NCBI GenBank assembly: GCA_025059415.1
Contig: JANXDQ010000004.1
Span: 1-21,128, forward strand
Direction: 5' to 3'
DNA from: Aigarchaeota archaeon
GTDB lineage: Archaea > Thermoproteota > Nitrososphaeria_A > Caldarchaeales > Wolframiiraptoraceae
Length of the DNA: 21,128 nt
In this document: piece after piece, positions 1 through 7,289 of the stretch
Layout of the letters: each line of letters opens with the position of its first letter
Numbering within the stretch: position 1 is the first letter of the stretch
The notes under the pieces: model-generated
What the model was told of the DNA's origin: nothing
Seen by the model: only the letters and a program-made list of their open reading frames with translations
Databases searched by the model: none
Translations under genes and position numbers: made by a program

Positions 1-1791
1 GATATACCTCGTAGCGTGAACCCTGATAAGCGATGCATCAGCCGCCCTCGGGTTTTCGCCGACCGCCCTGATGACCAGCCCCCACCTCGTCCTCGCCAAG
101 ATTAAGGCCAGCAGTATTGGGAGCAGGTAGACGCCGAAGTAGACGTATGGGCTCTGTGAGAATAGCGGCCCGATGAATGGTAGATCTGCCAATGGCCCCA
201 ATCGGAGGATGGGCGTGGTTGATACGGTCGGCTCCACGAGGGGCGACCCTATCAAGACCCTGTGGACGAAATATGTGAGGCTCATCGCGTAGAAGGTTAT
301 GGCTATCCCGGCGATGTGTTGTCTATTTCCGAGGCTCACGACTAGGAAGGCGTGAAGGAGGCCGAAGAGGGCGCCTATCAGGGCCGCGGCCACGACGCCG
401 ACCCAGATGTTATTTGAGAAGTAGGCGGCCATGAATCCCCACCCAGCTCCAGCGATCATTATCCCGAGTATCCCCAAATTGATTACGCCCGTCTTCTCGG
501 TCAACATCTCGCCGAACGAGGCGAGCGCTATCGGGGTCGCGGCGACCAGGGTCATCCCCACCACGCTCGAAATCATCCTCTCAAGCTGGCTCCCGCCTAT
601 AAATTGAGAGGAGAGCGCGGAGGCCGCGATCGCCGCGATGAAGCCGATCAACAGCACAAGGCACTTCCTAGGCAACCTGAGCGTCACATGGCTGGGTGGA
701 TTGGTTTTTATTGGGGTCGGCGACGTCTCACCCTTGAGCTTCGGCACCGGCTTCCTCCACCTTACGATGACCCTATATGTACCAAAGACTCCGACCACCA
801 GGAAGAGGATCAATGTTTGAGCCTGGATCAGGTCAGAGAGGAAGGATGGGACGCCGGTCTTCCAACTCATCGCATTCGCGCCATTGATCAATATGCTGAA
901 GAATAGCCCGGCCACCGTTGCCCCTATAGGGTCGAGTCCGCCGAGCATCGCTATCGCGAGTGCGACCAGTCCATAGTTCGGGCCGACGAAAGGCGTCATG
1001 TAGTAGAGTATCCCCATGAGCTCGCATGCGCCGGCCAGCCCCGCGATCCCGCCGCTGATGAAGGCCACCCAGAAGTAGATTTTCGGGAGACTCAGTCCTT
1101 CGAGTGAGGCGACACGTGGTGCGGTGGCGGCGACGATCCAGTCCCTGATGATGGTTCTATTCGTGAGGGCCCAAAGTATGGCGAGCATTAGGAAGGGCAC
1201 GATCGCTCCAAGGTGGAGCCTCGTCCCGGGGATCAGTATCGGCAACTTAGCATTCACACCTATCTCCTCCGACTGCGGGTAGGTGGTATATGGGGAGCGC
1301 ATGGGGCCCGTCAGGAGCCCGGCGCAGATCTGGAGGATGGCGCTCCATATCAGCAGGCTCGTCAGGACTTCGTCCTGGTTCCGGTAGACCTTGAGCCACC
1401 AGCTTATGAGGCAGACGGCGGCCCCTCCAAGCCACCCCATCGCGCATATGAGCGGTATGAGGATGACTGGGGGCAGGTGCTTGAGATGTACGCCGAGATA
1501 GGCGGCCACCAATCCGCCGACGATGAATTGGCCGTGTGCGCCCAGGTTCCAGAATCTGGATCTAAAGGCTATGGATACCGCGAATGCGAGGAGGATTAGT
1601 GGCGTTGCGGTGACAAAGATCTCGGGGAGGTTCTCAAATGGCCACGTCAAGAGGTAGTAGTATACGCCTATTATGTCTCCGCCGGCCATGAAGACGTAGA
1701 TAGATGAGGTGAGGAGAGCGAGGCAGACAGCTATGATTGGTAGGCCCAGTCTCTGGAGCGTTGGAAGGGGCTCCCTGCGTTGAAGCCTCAA
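1..1791 (-). CDS. Fused two-domain ABC permease, nucleoside/sugar type (BPD_transp_2), partial at left edge
   Basis: Membrane permease of the ABC importer encoded by this operon. The minus-strand frame is open from about 1800 to base 1 with no stop, about 600 codons, and leaves the window before its end. Residues 1-335 resemble the YufP-type permease: hydrophobic helices, FWNLGAHGQFIVGG near 83-96 and NQDEVLTSLL near 138-147. A charged, proline-rich linker lies near 340-375. A second hydrophobic half then resembles YufQ, with GEMLTEKTGVINLG near 427-440. In this family the two permeases are normally separate genes, so this looks like a fusion. Start: a TTG at 1791 whose TTGA overlaps the ATPase stop codon; a TTG at 1800 is an alternative, and there is no ATG nearby. 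Family assignment is firm; the substrate (nucleoside or sugar) is inferred from the family. Confidence 0.85.
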   Translation of the reverse strand, partial: MRLQRREPLPTLQRLGLPIIAVCLALLTSSIYVFMAGGDIIGVYYYLLTWPFENLPEIFVTATPLILLAFAVSIAFRSRFWNLGAHGQFIVGGLVAAYLGVHLKHLPPVILIPLICAMGWLGGAAVCLISWWLKVYRNQDEVLTSLLIWSAILQICAGLLTGPMRSPYTTYPQSEEIGVNAKLPILIPGTRLHLGAIVPFLMLAILWALTNRTIIRDWIVAATAPRVASLEGLSLPKIYFWVAFISGGIAGLAGACELMGILYYMTPFVGPNYGLVALAIAMLGGLDPIGATVAGLFFSILINGANAMSWKTGVPSFLSDLIQAQTLILFLVVGVFGTYRVIVRWRKPVPKLKGETSPTPIKTNPPSHVTLRLPRKCLVLLIGFIAAIAASALSSQFIGGSQLERMISSVVGMTLVAATPIALASFGEMLTEKTGVINLGILGIMIAGAGWGFMAAYFSNNIWVGVVAAALIGALFGLLHAFLVVSLGNRQHIAGIAITFYAMSLTYFVHRVLIGSPLVEPTVSTTPILRLGPLADLPFIGPLFSQSPYVYFGVYLLPILLALILARTRWGLVIRAVGENPRAADASLIRVHATRYI

Positions 1792-3326
1792 CTCGAACAA
1801 TTCGCCATCAACCCGCTTATGATCATCCCGAGCCTCCTCACATCTATCTCAGATGGATGATATGTTTCAATGATCTTTCCATTAACAAACGCGGAGACCC
1901 TGTCGCAGAATGTCAGGAGCTCCTTTATGTTGGGGGAGAAGATTAGAGTCGTCAACCCGAGCTTCTTCCTCTCCACCACTTTCTCAAAGAATATCTTGAC
2001 CCCCATGGGGTCGAGGCCGACTGTCGGGTGAAGCGATATGAGGAGTTTGCTCCGCCTTCCCAGAACTCTCCCGATATAGGTCCTCTGCATATTTCCACCT
2101 GAGAGGGTTTCAATCGGATCCTTCAAGTTCTTCGCAATTATTGAGAACTCCCCCACGAGCTTCTCGGCAAGCCCCCTCTTCTTCTCGGGGTCGAGTATGA
2201 TCCCGTGGGAGAAATAATCATCGTTTCCTATCGTTAAATTATCCTCGACGCTCGCCCCCAATATCAACCCATCCATGATTCTATCATCTGAGAGGAAGTC
2301 CACGCCGCGTCTCCTCATCTCTTGAACGCTCTTTCCCGTCACATCTTCGCCGAAGAGTACGAGTCTACCGGAATCAGGCGCCCTAACCCCATAAATGCAT
2401 TCAGCGAGCTCCTTCTCCCCAGTTCCAGGGATCGTGGCGACCCCATGTATCTCCCCGACCCCCACTACGAGGTTGAGATCCTTTATCACGAGTTCTCCCC
2501 TATCATCCCTAACGCTAAGTCCTTCTACCCTGAGGGCTTCCCCATCCAGCCGCATGGCCTCCACCCCCCTCCTAACATCGATTAATGGGACCTCTTCGAA
2601 CATGCTTCTCATCAATTCGTTGAAGTCGATTTTATCCGACTTCATCATCGACACTATCTTGCCATTTGACATTATTACCACCTCATCGGAAACATCCAGG
2701 ATTTCGGATAAGTCATGAGAGATGAGCATCACCGTGTAGTCTGCGTTGACGAGCTTCTTGAGGTAATCCTTCAGGGAATTCTTTTGCTGGATGGGGAGAT
2801 ATGCCGTGCTCTCATCCAGTATGAGGACCGGCTTTCTCCCGAGATCGCGGAGCATCCTACAGAGCATGAGCGCCCTAATTATCTCAAAGACCCTTTGCTG
2901 GCTAATTGAGAGCTTTTCAACCTCCTGGTCAAGAGCGACATGAACTCCTAATTCTCCTACGAGGCTTCTGACTTCAGATCTAAGAGAATCGAGATCGGAG
3001 AAAAATGTGGGGATTAGGAGGGCGAGGTGCTCGAGTGGTGTTAGGGCGGGTGCGAGGTTTGGATGCTGCTCGACCTTGACGACCCCGGCCTCGATCACCG
3101 CTTGGTGGTACTCCTCAATTCTCACGCCATTCACGTATACCTCCCCCTCGTCAGGAGCCAGATAGCCTGCTATCACGTTCGTAAGGGTCGATTTTCCAGC
3201 GCCATTTGGGCCGACGAGTCCATAGATCTTCCCGCGTTCCAGCTCGAAGCTCACGCCATCTAGGGCCACCGCGCCTCCGACGTACACCTTTCTCAGGCCA
3301 ACCGCCTTCACCGCGATTTCATCCAT
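1788..3326 (-). CDS. ABC transporter ATP-binding protein, two nucleotide-binding domains (BmpA-type nucleoside/sugar importer)
   Basis: Cytoplasmic energising subunit, 512 aa, the usual length for double-NBD sugar/nucleoside ATPases (RbsA/MglA/YufO type). NBD1: Walker A GPNGAGKST at 39-47, signature-like LSISQQRV at 139-146, Walker B LILDES at 168-173 and a switch His in LISHD near 204. NBD2 has a degenerate P-loop (around GVATIPGTGEKE, 295-306) but an intact LSGGN at 408-412. It has His in place of the catalytic Glu in LHPTVGLD (432-439). A degenerate second site is normal in this family, so NBD1 probably carries most of the ATPase activity. The ATG start has an SD-like GGAGGG 9-14 nt upstream. 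The gene lies 33 bp after the binding-protein gene, and its stop overlaps the start of the permease, so the three are one operon. Confidence 0.93.
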   Translation of the reverse strand: MDEIAVKAVGLRKVYVGGAVALDGVSFELERGKIYGLVGPNGAGKSTLTNVIAGYLAPDEGEVYVNGVRIEEYHQAVIEAGVVKVEQHPNLAPALTPLEHLALLIPTFFSDLDSLRSEVRSLVGELGVHVALDQEVEKLSISQQRVFEIIRALMLCRMLRDLGRKPVLILDESTAYLPIQQKNSLKDYLKKLVNADYTVMLISHDLSEILDVSDEVVIMSNGKIVSMMKSDKIDFNELMRSMFEEVPLIDVRRGVEAMRLDGEALRVEGLSVRDDRGELVIKDLNLVVGVGEIHGVATIPGTGEKELAECIYGVRAPDSGRLVLFGEDVTGKSVQEMRRRGVDFLSDDRIMDGLILGASVEDNLTIGNDDYFSHGIILDPEKKRGLAEKLVGEFSIIAKNLKDPIETLSGGNMQRTYIGRVLGRRSKLLISLHPTVGLDPMGVKIFFEKVVERKKLGLTTLIFSPNIKELLTFCDRVSAFVNGKIIETYHPSEIDVRRLGMIISGLMANCSS

Positions 3327-3359
3327 GGCGCCTCGCCCTCCTTACTCTTACTGTCGTCT

Positions 3360-4625
3360 TCAGCGCCTCGCAATTTTAGCTTCGGAAGTTTTCCGCCTCA
3401 TTATCTTTGTTATAACCAAGCATATGACGAATCCTGCAATTATTCCTGAAATAAGAGAGGCGGCCAGAGGTACGATTGGAAGTTCAGCTGCTAACGGCTT
3501 AGTCCATACCTGTTCTGGTGGAAGCTCGATTATCGGCACCCACGTCATTCCGGTCTCTATCTTCTCCTCCCATTCGTTCACGAGGCTCAGTATCTCCTCA
3601 TTTAGTGGCGGGCTTGGCCTTCCAAAGTGGTGGAAGTCAGCTAGATATGATCCTCCAAAGCTCATCCACGAATATGTTCCGAGATTGTCAGCTGTGAAGG
3701 ATCCACTTAGGACTCTCTCGAACACTATTCTAACGGTGGGCCTCATGTCCCATACCAGGCTCGTTATCGTCACCTCGGGCGCCCTCTCATATTGATCCGC
3801 CATGTTGCCTATGACCCAGACCTCCTTACCCTGCTGATACGCCTCCCTCGCCGCCTCCTCCGCTCCAACCCTCTCGGCGAATATCACGTCTGCACCATTG
3901 TCTATGAGGGTCTTAGCCAGCCTCTTCGCTGTCGCAGGATGATACCACGGAGATTCACCCGGTGGAATGTTCCCGAGCAAGTAGACCACCATCGCCTCAA
4001 CATCGGGATTGGCGGTCTTTGCGCCGTGTATGAAGGCATTAACTATCCTATTGACCTCGTTAATCGGCATCGCGGCGACGACGCCTATCTTATTTGTCTT
4101 AGTTATCTTACCCGCAATTATTCCCGCGAGGAATGCTGGTTGATGTAACCAGTTATCGAATACGGCAAAGTTGGGAGGTGTTGGTGAGTACTCGCTTCCA
4201 GCCGCGAAGGCAACATTCGGAAAATCCCTTGCCACCCTCCTAGCTATATCCTCTTTTAGAAACGCATCTAAGAACACGACATCCGCGACTTTTGCAGCAT
4301 CCCTCAATGCGAGTTCAAACTCCTTCGGATCAATTTTCTTATCAACGAATTGATAATCGACTTCAATCCCCTTCGTTCGATACTCCTCTGCCACCGCCAT
4401 GATTGCGGTGTGGATTGCGCCATCCCATGGCTCACTGACAGGAGTCTGGAAAACCGCTCGGACGACTAGCTTCTTCGCTACTTGGGCTCGAGCCGCGGTA
4501 TTTTCCACGCTCGGCCCCTCTAGAATTTCAGCACCAATAGGAGCCATCGCCATCAAGATACATATCATCAGGATCAATACTGCAGCTGTCTTCCCCACTC
4601 CAATCTCACTATTCTCTATGGGCAT
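3360..4625 (-). CDS. BmpA/Med-family substrate-binding protein, membrane anchored at both ends
   Basis: Extracellular solute receptor of the ABC importer; first gene of the operon. About 421 aa. An N-terminal hydrophobic segment (about residues 12-30) acts as signal or anchor. The BMP domain follows, with GSEYSPTPPNFAVFDNW, IGVVAAMPINEVNRIVNAFI and GADVIFAERVGAEEA recognisable. A C-terminal hydrophobic helix (starting LPIVPLAASLISG) is followed by basic residues, the common archaeal way of tethering binding proteins to the membrane. There is no clear lipobox cysteine. Start: the ATG at 4625 lies 26-27 nt from the centre of a good TATA box (4647-4656), which fits a leaderless mRNA; a TTG at 4634 would add three residues. 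BMP receptors usually bind purine nucleosides, but the ligand here cannot be read from sequence alone. Confidence 0.9.
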   Translation of the reverse strand: MPIENSEIGVGKTAAVLILMICILMAMAPIGAEILEGPSVENTAARAQVAKKLVVRAVFQTPVSEPWDGAIHTAIMAVAEEYRTKGIEVDYQFVDKKIDPKEFELALRDAAKVADVVFLDAFLKEDIARRVARDFPNVAFAAGSEYSPTPPNFAVFDNWLHQPAFLAGIIAGKITKTNKIGVVAAMPINEVNRIVNAFIHGAKTANPDVEAMVVYLLGNIPPGESPWYHPATAKRLAKTLIDNGADVIFAERVGAEEAAREAYQQGKEVWVIGNMADQYERAPEVTITSLVWDMRPTVRIVFERVLSGSFTADNLGTYSWMSFGGSYLADFHHFGRPSPPLNEEILSLVNEWEEKIETGMTWVPIIELPPEQVWTKPLAAELPIVPLAASLISGIIAGFVICLVITKIMRRKTSEAKIARR

Positions 4626-4646
4626 ATTATTCAAATGCTAATGGAT

Positions 4647-4656
4647 AATTTATAGC
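4647..4656 (-). promoter_or_regulatory. TATA box for the BmpA-type ABC operon
   Basis: The minus strand reads GCTATAAATT, preceded by the purine-rich GAAAGAA as a BRE-like stretch. Its centre is 26-27 nt from the ATG at 4625, so transcription should begin at or very near the start codon. Confidence 0.65.
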
Positions 4657-4810
4657 TTCTTTCGCCGCAATTTTGCCGCATCGACGGGATAATTGAATAA
4701 ACTTCCTTCCAAAATTTAAAATTCGCTAAGGAGAGACGCGGCAATATATCACCGCATGATGTTGGATTAAGACCGGCCTTTAGGGGGATGGCTTGGGAAG
4801 ATTGGGAACG

Positions 4811-4818
4811 TTTTTAAG
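4811..4818 (+). promoter_or_regulatory. TATA box for tRNA-Phe
   Basis: TTTTTAAG lies with its centre 28 nt before the first base of the mature tRNA, the expected archaeal spacing with a very short 5' leader. Confidence 0.5.
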
Positions 4819-4842
4819 CTGCTTAAAAAATATCATGAAATG

Positions 4843-4916
4843 GCCCCGGTAGCTCAGACTGGGAGAGCGCCCGGCTGAAGACCGGGGGGTCGTGGGCTCG
4901 AGTCCCACCCGGGGCA
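4843..4916 (+). tRNA. tRNA-Phe (anticodon GAA)
   Basis: The 74-nt cloverleaf folds completely. The acceptor GCCCCGG (4843-4849) pairs with CCGGGGC (4909-4915), with discriminator A at 4916. D stem: GCTC/GAGC. Anticodon stem: CCCGG/CCGGG with loop CTGAAGA, giving GAA at 4877-4879. Variable loop: 5 nt. T stem: GTGGG/CCCAC. CCA is not encoded and there is no intron, as in many archaea. The T loop reads CTCGAGT, so position 54 is C rather than the usual T; all other invariant positions look normal. Protein-like reading frames across this stretch are artefacts of the tRNA. Confidence 0.97.
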
Positions 4917-5041
4917 CATCTTCCAAACCCGGTTTTGTCGTTGAGAAGACAGTATTTTGGGGTATGCTTGGTGGATGCTGTTTCCATCTTCTCTTGGCCA
5001 TGGTGCGTCTGGGAGAAGCTCTGGCTTTAAAATTTCCAGAA

Positions 5042-6817
5042 TTAAGCCCATTTTCCCATGACCTCATCGAAGGCGCTTAGAGCCTGCTGGAAGTATTCCT
5101 TCGAAATTTTTCCAAGCGGTGTAGGCGTCTCGAATATTCTCTCAGGCAGCCTGATCTCAGAGGGCCTAAATCCCTCACTTCGCTTGATCCTCTGTTTCTC
5201 GAGGTAGATCTTCCACCCGAGCTTCTTTAGTTCCTCCGGCGTGAAACCGTATCCCAAGGCATTAAGGGCTTTAGTGACTTTTTCAGGCGTATAGATGGAC
5301 CTCGCAAACAAGCATAGGGCCAGCGAGGTCAGGACCTGCCTCCAAGCCTCCTCCTCTGCGATCATCCTCGCGGCTTCCTCCGGCTTTGGCAGCACCTCGC
5401 CCCTAGAGAATATTTTCTGGTCTAGTGAATATGCGCCCGCATCTAGATGTGAGTGCCTCGAGCCAACTGCCAGTGAGATGAAGTACAGGGGGCCTGTTAG
5501 GTATCCAGCCGGCTCAACTTTGTTGAATGATAACGCGAATTCCCGACCTCCATATTTCTTAGCGGCCTCTTCGACGCCCAATGCCAGCGTCTTGTAAAAT
5601 TCATTGGGCTGTAACACAATGTTCTTGATGGCCTCGATATAGGCCCTCCAATCACCCCATCTCAGGGAGACGAGTGTTTCATCCTTGTTTATTAATCCGC
5701 ATTCAAACGCTTCCGTGGCCCAGGAGAGGACTACTCCCGTGGATATGGCGTCTAGCCCCCAATCCTCAACCGCCTTTAACATCTTCAATAGCCCGAATCT
5801 ATCATTTATCCCGAGGTTTGTTCCAAGAGCGTAGATCGGCTCGTAGTCATATGAGATGAACTCGGTTTTGTAGAGGAACTTCTCCTCCTCATATTCCTCC
5901 CTTATCGCGGCTAAATGTATACAGGCGACTGGGCAGGCCGAGCAGGCGACCCTGCGGGCCAACATCGTTTCCGCCAACTTTTCACCACTTATTTCCTCGG
6001 CTCCCTCAAATCTCCCACCGCTGAAGTTCCTCGTCGGTAGAGCCCCCAACACGTTGAGCGGGATCACATTTTCCGCGGTTCCGAGGTCGTGGTATTTCTT
6101 CGTCCCAGGCCCGCGGGTCAGCTCGTATAGCTCGCGCCGAACTTCCCTGTATTCCTTCAGATCCGGGATCTTGAAGTTTTTGCCGGCGATTATCACGATC
6201 GCCTTTAATTTCTTAGATCCGAAGACCGCTCCGAGCCCCATCCTCCCGAAATGCCTGAACGTCTCCACCATCACGGATGCGTATCTGACGAGGCGCTCCC
6301 CGGCCCCGCCTATTCTCAGGATGCTCCTCAATCCCGCCCCGCTCGTAACCTCTCTGAGGATCCTCCCAACAGTCTCGGCGCTTCGCACTCCCCACAACGC
6401 CCCTGCATCCCTGAATCTCACCTTATCAGGTTCGATGATGAGATAGACAGGTCTCTCGCTCGCGTATCTGATGATTATCGCACCGTACCCCGCGAACCTC
6501 ATGGCGGATGCCGATCTGCCGCCCGCATGTGACTCCGAGAAATTGTTGTTCAGCGGAGACTTGAAGACCGCGATGGTTTTCGAGGCCATGGGGTAAATGG
6601 CGGTTAGTGGGCCGACCGAGAATATTATCGAGTTTTCGGGTCCTAGAGGGTCGGCATTACTCGCGACCTCTTCCCCATAGAGCTTTGTTGCAACTCCTAT
6701 TCCTCCCAGCCATTCCCCAAACAGATCCTCGCGATCCTCAACCCAGTAGTCCTTCCTTGCAAGGTCTATGTAGAGAACCCTTGAGAGCGTGTTGACCCAA
6801 TTCTCCTTCATCGTCAT
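5042..6817 (-). CDS. Aldehyde ferredoxin oxidoreductase family protein (tungstopterin enzyme), paired with a polyferredoxin
   Basis: Probably oxidises an aldehyde or related substrate and passes electrons to an iron-sulfur partner. 591 aa from the ATG at 6817, close to the family norm of about 600. The [4Fe-4S] ligands are C292, C295, C299 (CSACPVAC) and C502 (LALCLF), with spacing matching archaeal AORs. The tungstopterin domain at the N-terminus shows the family's GG-rich start (LGGIGVATKLYGEE), SHAGGRSAS and MGLGAVFGSKKLKAI. Start: the ATG at 6817 overlaps the ferredoxin stop as ATGA, with SD GGAGGTG just upstream inside that gene; the ATG at 6811 is the alternative. Cotranscription with a 16-Cys ferredoxin is like BamBC/AorAB-type systems rather than stand-alone AOR. 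The substrate is unknown. Confidence 0.9.
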   Translation of the reverse strand: MTMKENWVNTLSRVLYIDLARKDYWVEDREDLFGEWLGGIGVATKLYGEEVASNADPLGPENSIIFSVGPLTAIYPMASKTIAVFKSPLNNNFSESHAGGRSASAMRFAGYGAIIIRYASERPVYLIIEPDKVRFRDAGALWGVRSAETVGRILREVTSGAGLRSILRIGGAGERLVRYASVMVETFRHFGRMGLGAVFGSKKLKAIVIIAGKNFKIPDLKEYREVRRELYELTRGPGTKKYHDLGTAENVIPLNVLGALPTRNFSGGRFEGAEEISGEKLAETMLARRVACSACPVACIHLAAIREEYEEEKFLYKTEFISYDYEPIYALGTNLGINDRFGLLKMLKAVEDWGLDAISTGVVLSWATEAFECGLINKDETLVSLRWGDWRAYIEAIKNIVLQPNEFYKTLALGVEEAAKKYGGREFALSFNKVEPAGYLTGPLYFISLAVGSRHSHLDAGAYSLDQKIFSRGEVLPKPEEAARMIAEEEAWRQVLTSLALCLFARSIYTPEKVTKALNALGYGFTPEELKKLGWKIYLEKQRIKRSEGFRPSEIRLPERIFETPTPLGKISKEYFQQALSAFDEVMGKWA

Positions 6818-7218
6818 AACACCTCCTCCAAGGCTATCACATGATGTGGACAGAACTGGGTGCAGTAGCCACAGTAGACGCATACTATCGGCTTACCGGT
6901 CTCTGGGTCGAGTCTAATGGCGCCTATATCGCAGGCTGCGACGCAGTGGCCGCAGCCGATGCACTTTCTAGGATCAAGTAGTACTCCTCCACCCGGCCTA
7001 ATCTTAAGAGCTTCCTCGGGGCAGACCCTCGCACAAGGAGGATCTTTGCAGGCCCTGCAGACTATGACCGTGAATCCCCTCTCCACCCCTCCGGGAGTGA
7101 CAACCCATATCGCCGACTTTGTTAAACCCGCATACCCCAGCCTCTCCGAGCAAATAAGCATACATATCTGGCATCCGACACACCTATTCGCGTCTAGAAT
7201 GGCTACTCTCTTGACCAA
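6814..7218 (-). CDS. Polyferredoxin subunit with four [4Fe-4S] motifs (HycB/DMSO-reductase B-like)
   Basis: Electron-transfer partner of the adjacent AOR. 134 aa with 16 motif cysteines in four sets: CVGCQICMLIC near 13-23, CRACKDPPCARVC in the middle, CIGCGHCVAAC, and CVYCGYCTQFC near the C-terminus, followed by a short tail. This is the pattern of four-cluster ferredoxin subunits that accept electrons from molybdo/tungsto-pterin enzymes. No signal peptide or membrane helix, so cytoplasmic. Start TTG at 7218: no other start fits before the first cysteine motif, and a TATA-like element (7241-7255) lies about 30 nt upstream. The stop TGA (6814-6816) overlaps the AOR ATG, implying translational coupling and a 1:1 complex. 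The physiological electron acceptor is not visible here. Confidence 0.92.
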   Translation of the reverse strand: MVKRVAILDANRCVGCQICMLICSERLGYAGLTKSAIWVVTPGGVERGFTVIVCRACKDPPCARVCPEEALKIRPGGGVLLDPRKCIGCGHCVAACDIGAIRLDPETGKPIVCVYCGYCTQFCPHHVIALEEVL

Positions 7219-7240
7219 GGCTTAAACGAAATTATGAGAA

Positions 7241-7255
7241 CGTTTTAATAAATAA
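7241..7255 (-). promoter_or_regulatory. TATA-like promoter element of the ferredoxin-AOR operon
   Basis: The minus strand reads TTATTTATTAAAACG, centred about 28-30 nt before the TTG start at 7218, in an otherwise gene-free 71-bp gap. Confidence 0.5.
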
Positions 7256-7289
7256 TAGCCCCCCCGTATTCGTTAAATAGTTGTCTGGG

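Noticed and set aside
1213..1599. Plus-strand open frame of 128 codons (also 604-906)
   Set aside because: Both lie opposite the continuous permease frame on the minus strand, are rich in Pro/Gly/Arg from antisense codon bias, and lack start signals or recognisable motifs.
4843..4916. tRNA gene as an integration (att) site of a mobile element
   Set aside because: I found no second copy of the tRNA 3' end in the window and no integrase or transposase gene nearby.
4780..5067. Minus-strand reading frames containing VGLEPTTPRSS / GWDSSPRPPG-like peptides
   Set aside because: These peptides are the translation of the antisense strand of the tRNA-Phe gene, a well-known annotation artefact.
5295..5597. 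Possible CRISPR or direct-repeat array anywhere in the window
   Set aside because: No regularly spaced direct repeats were seen here or in any intergenic region.
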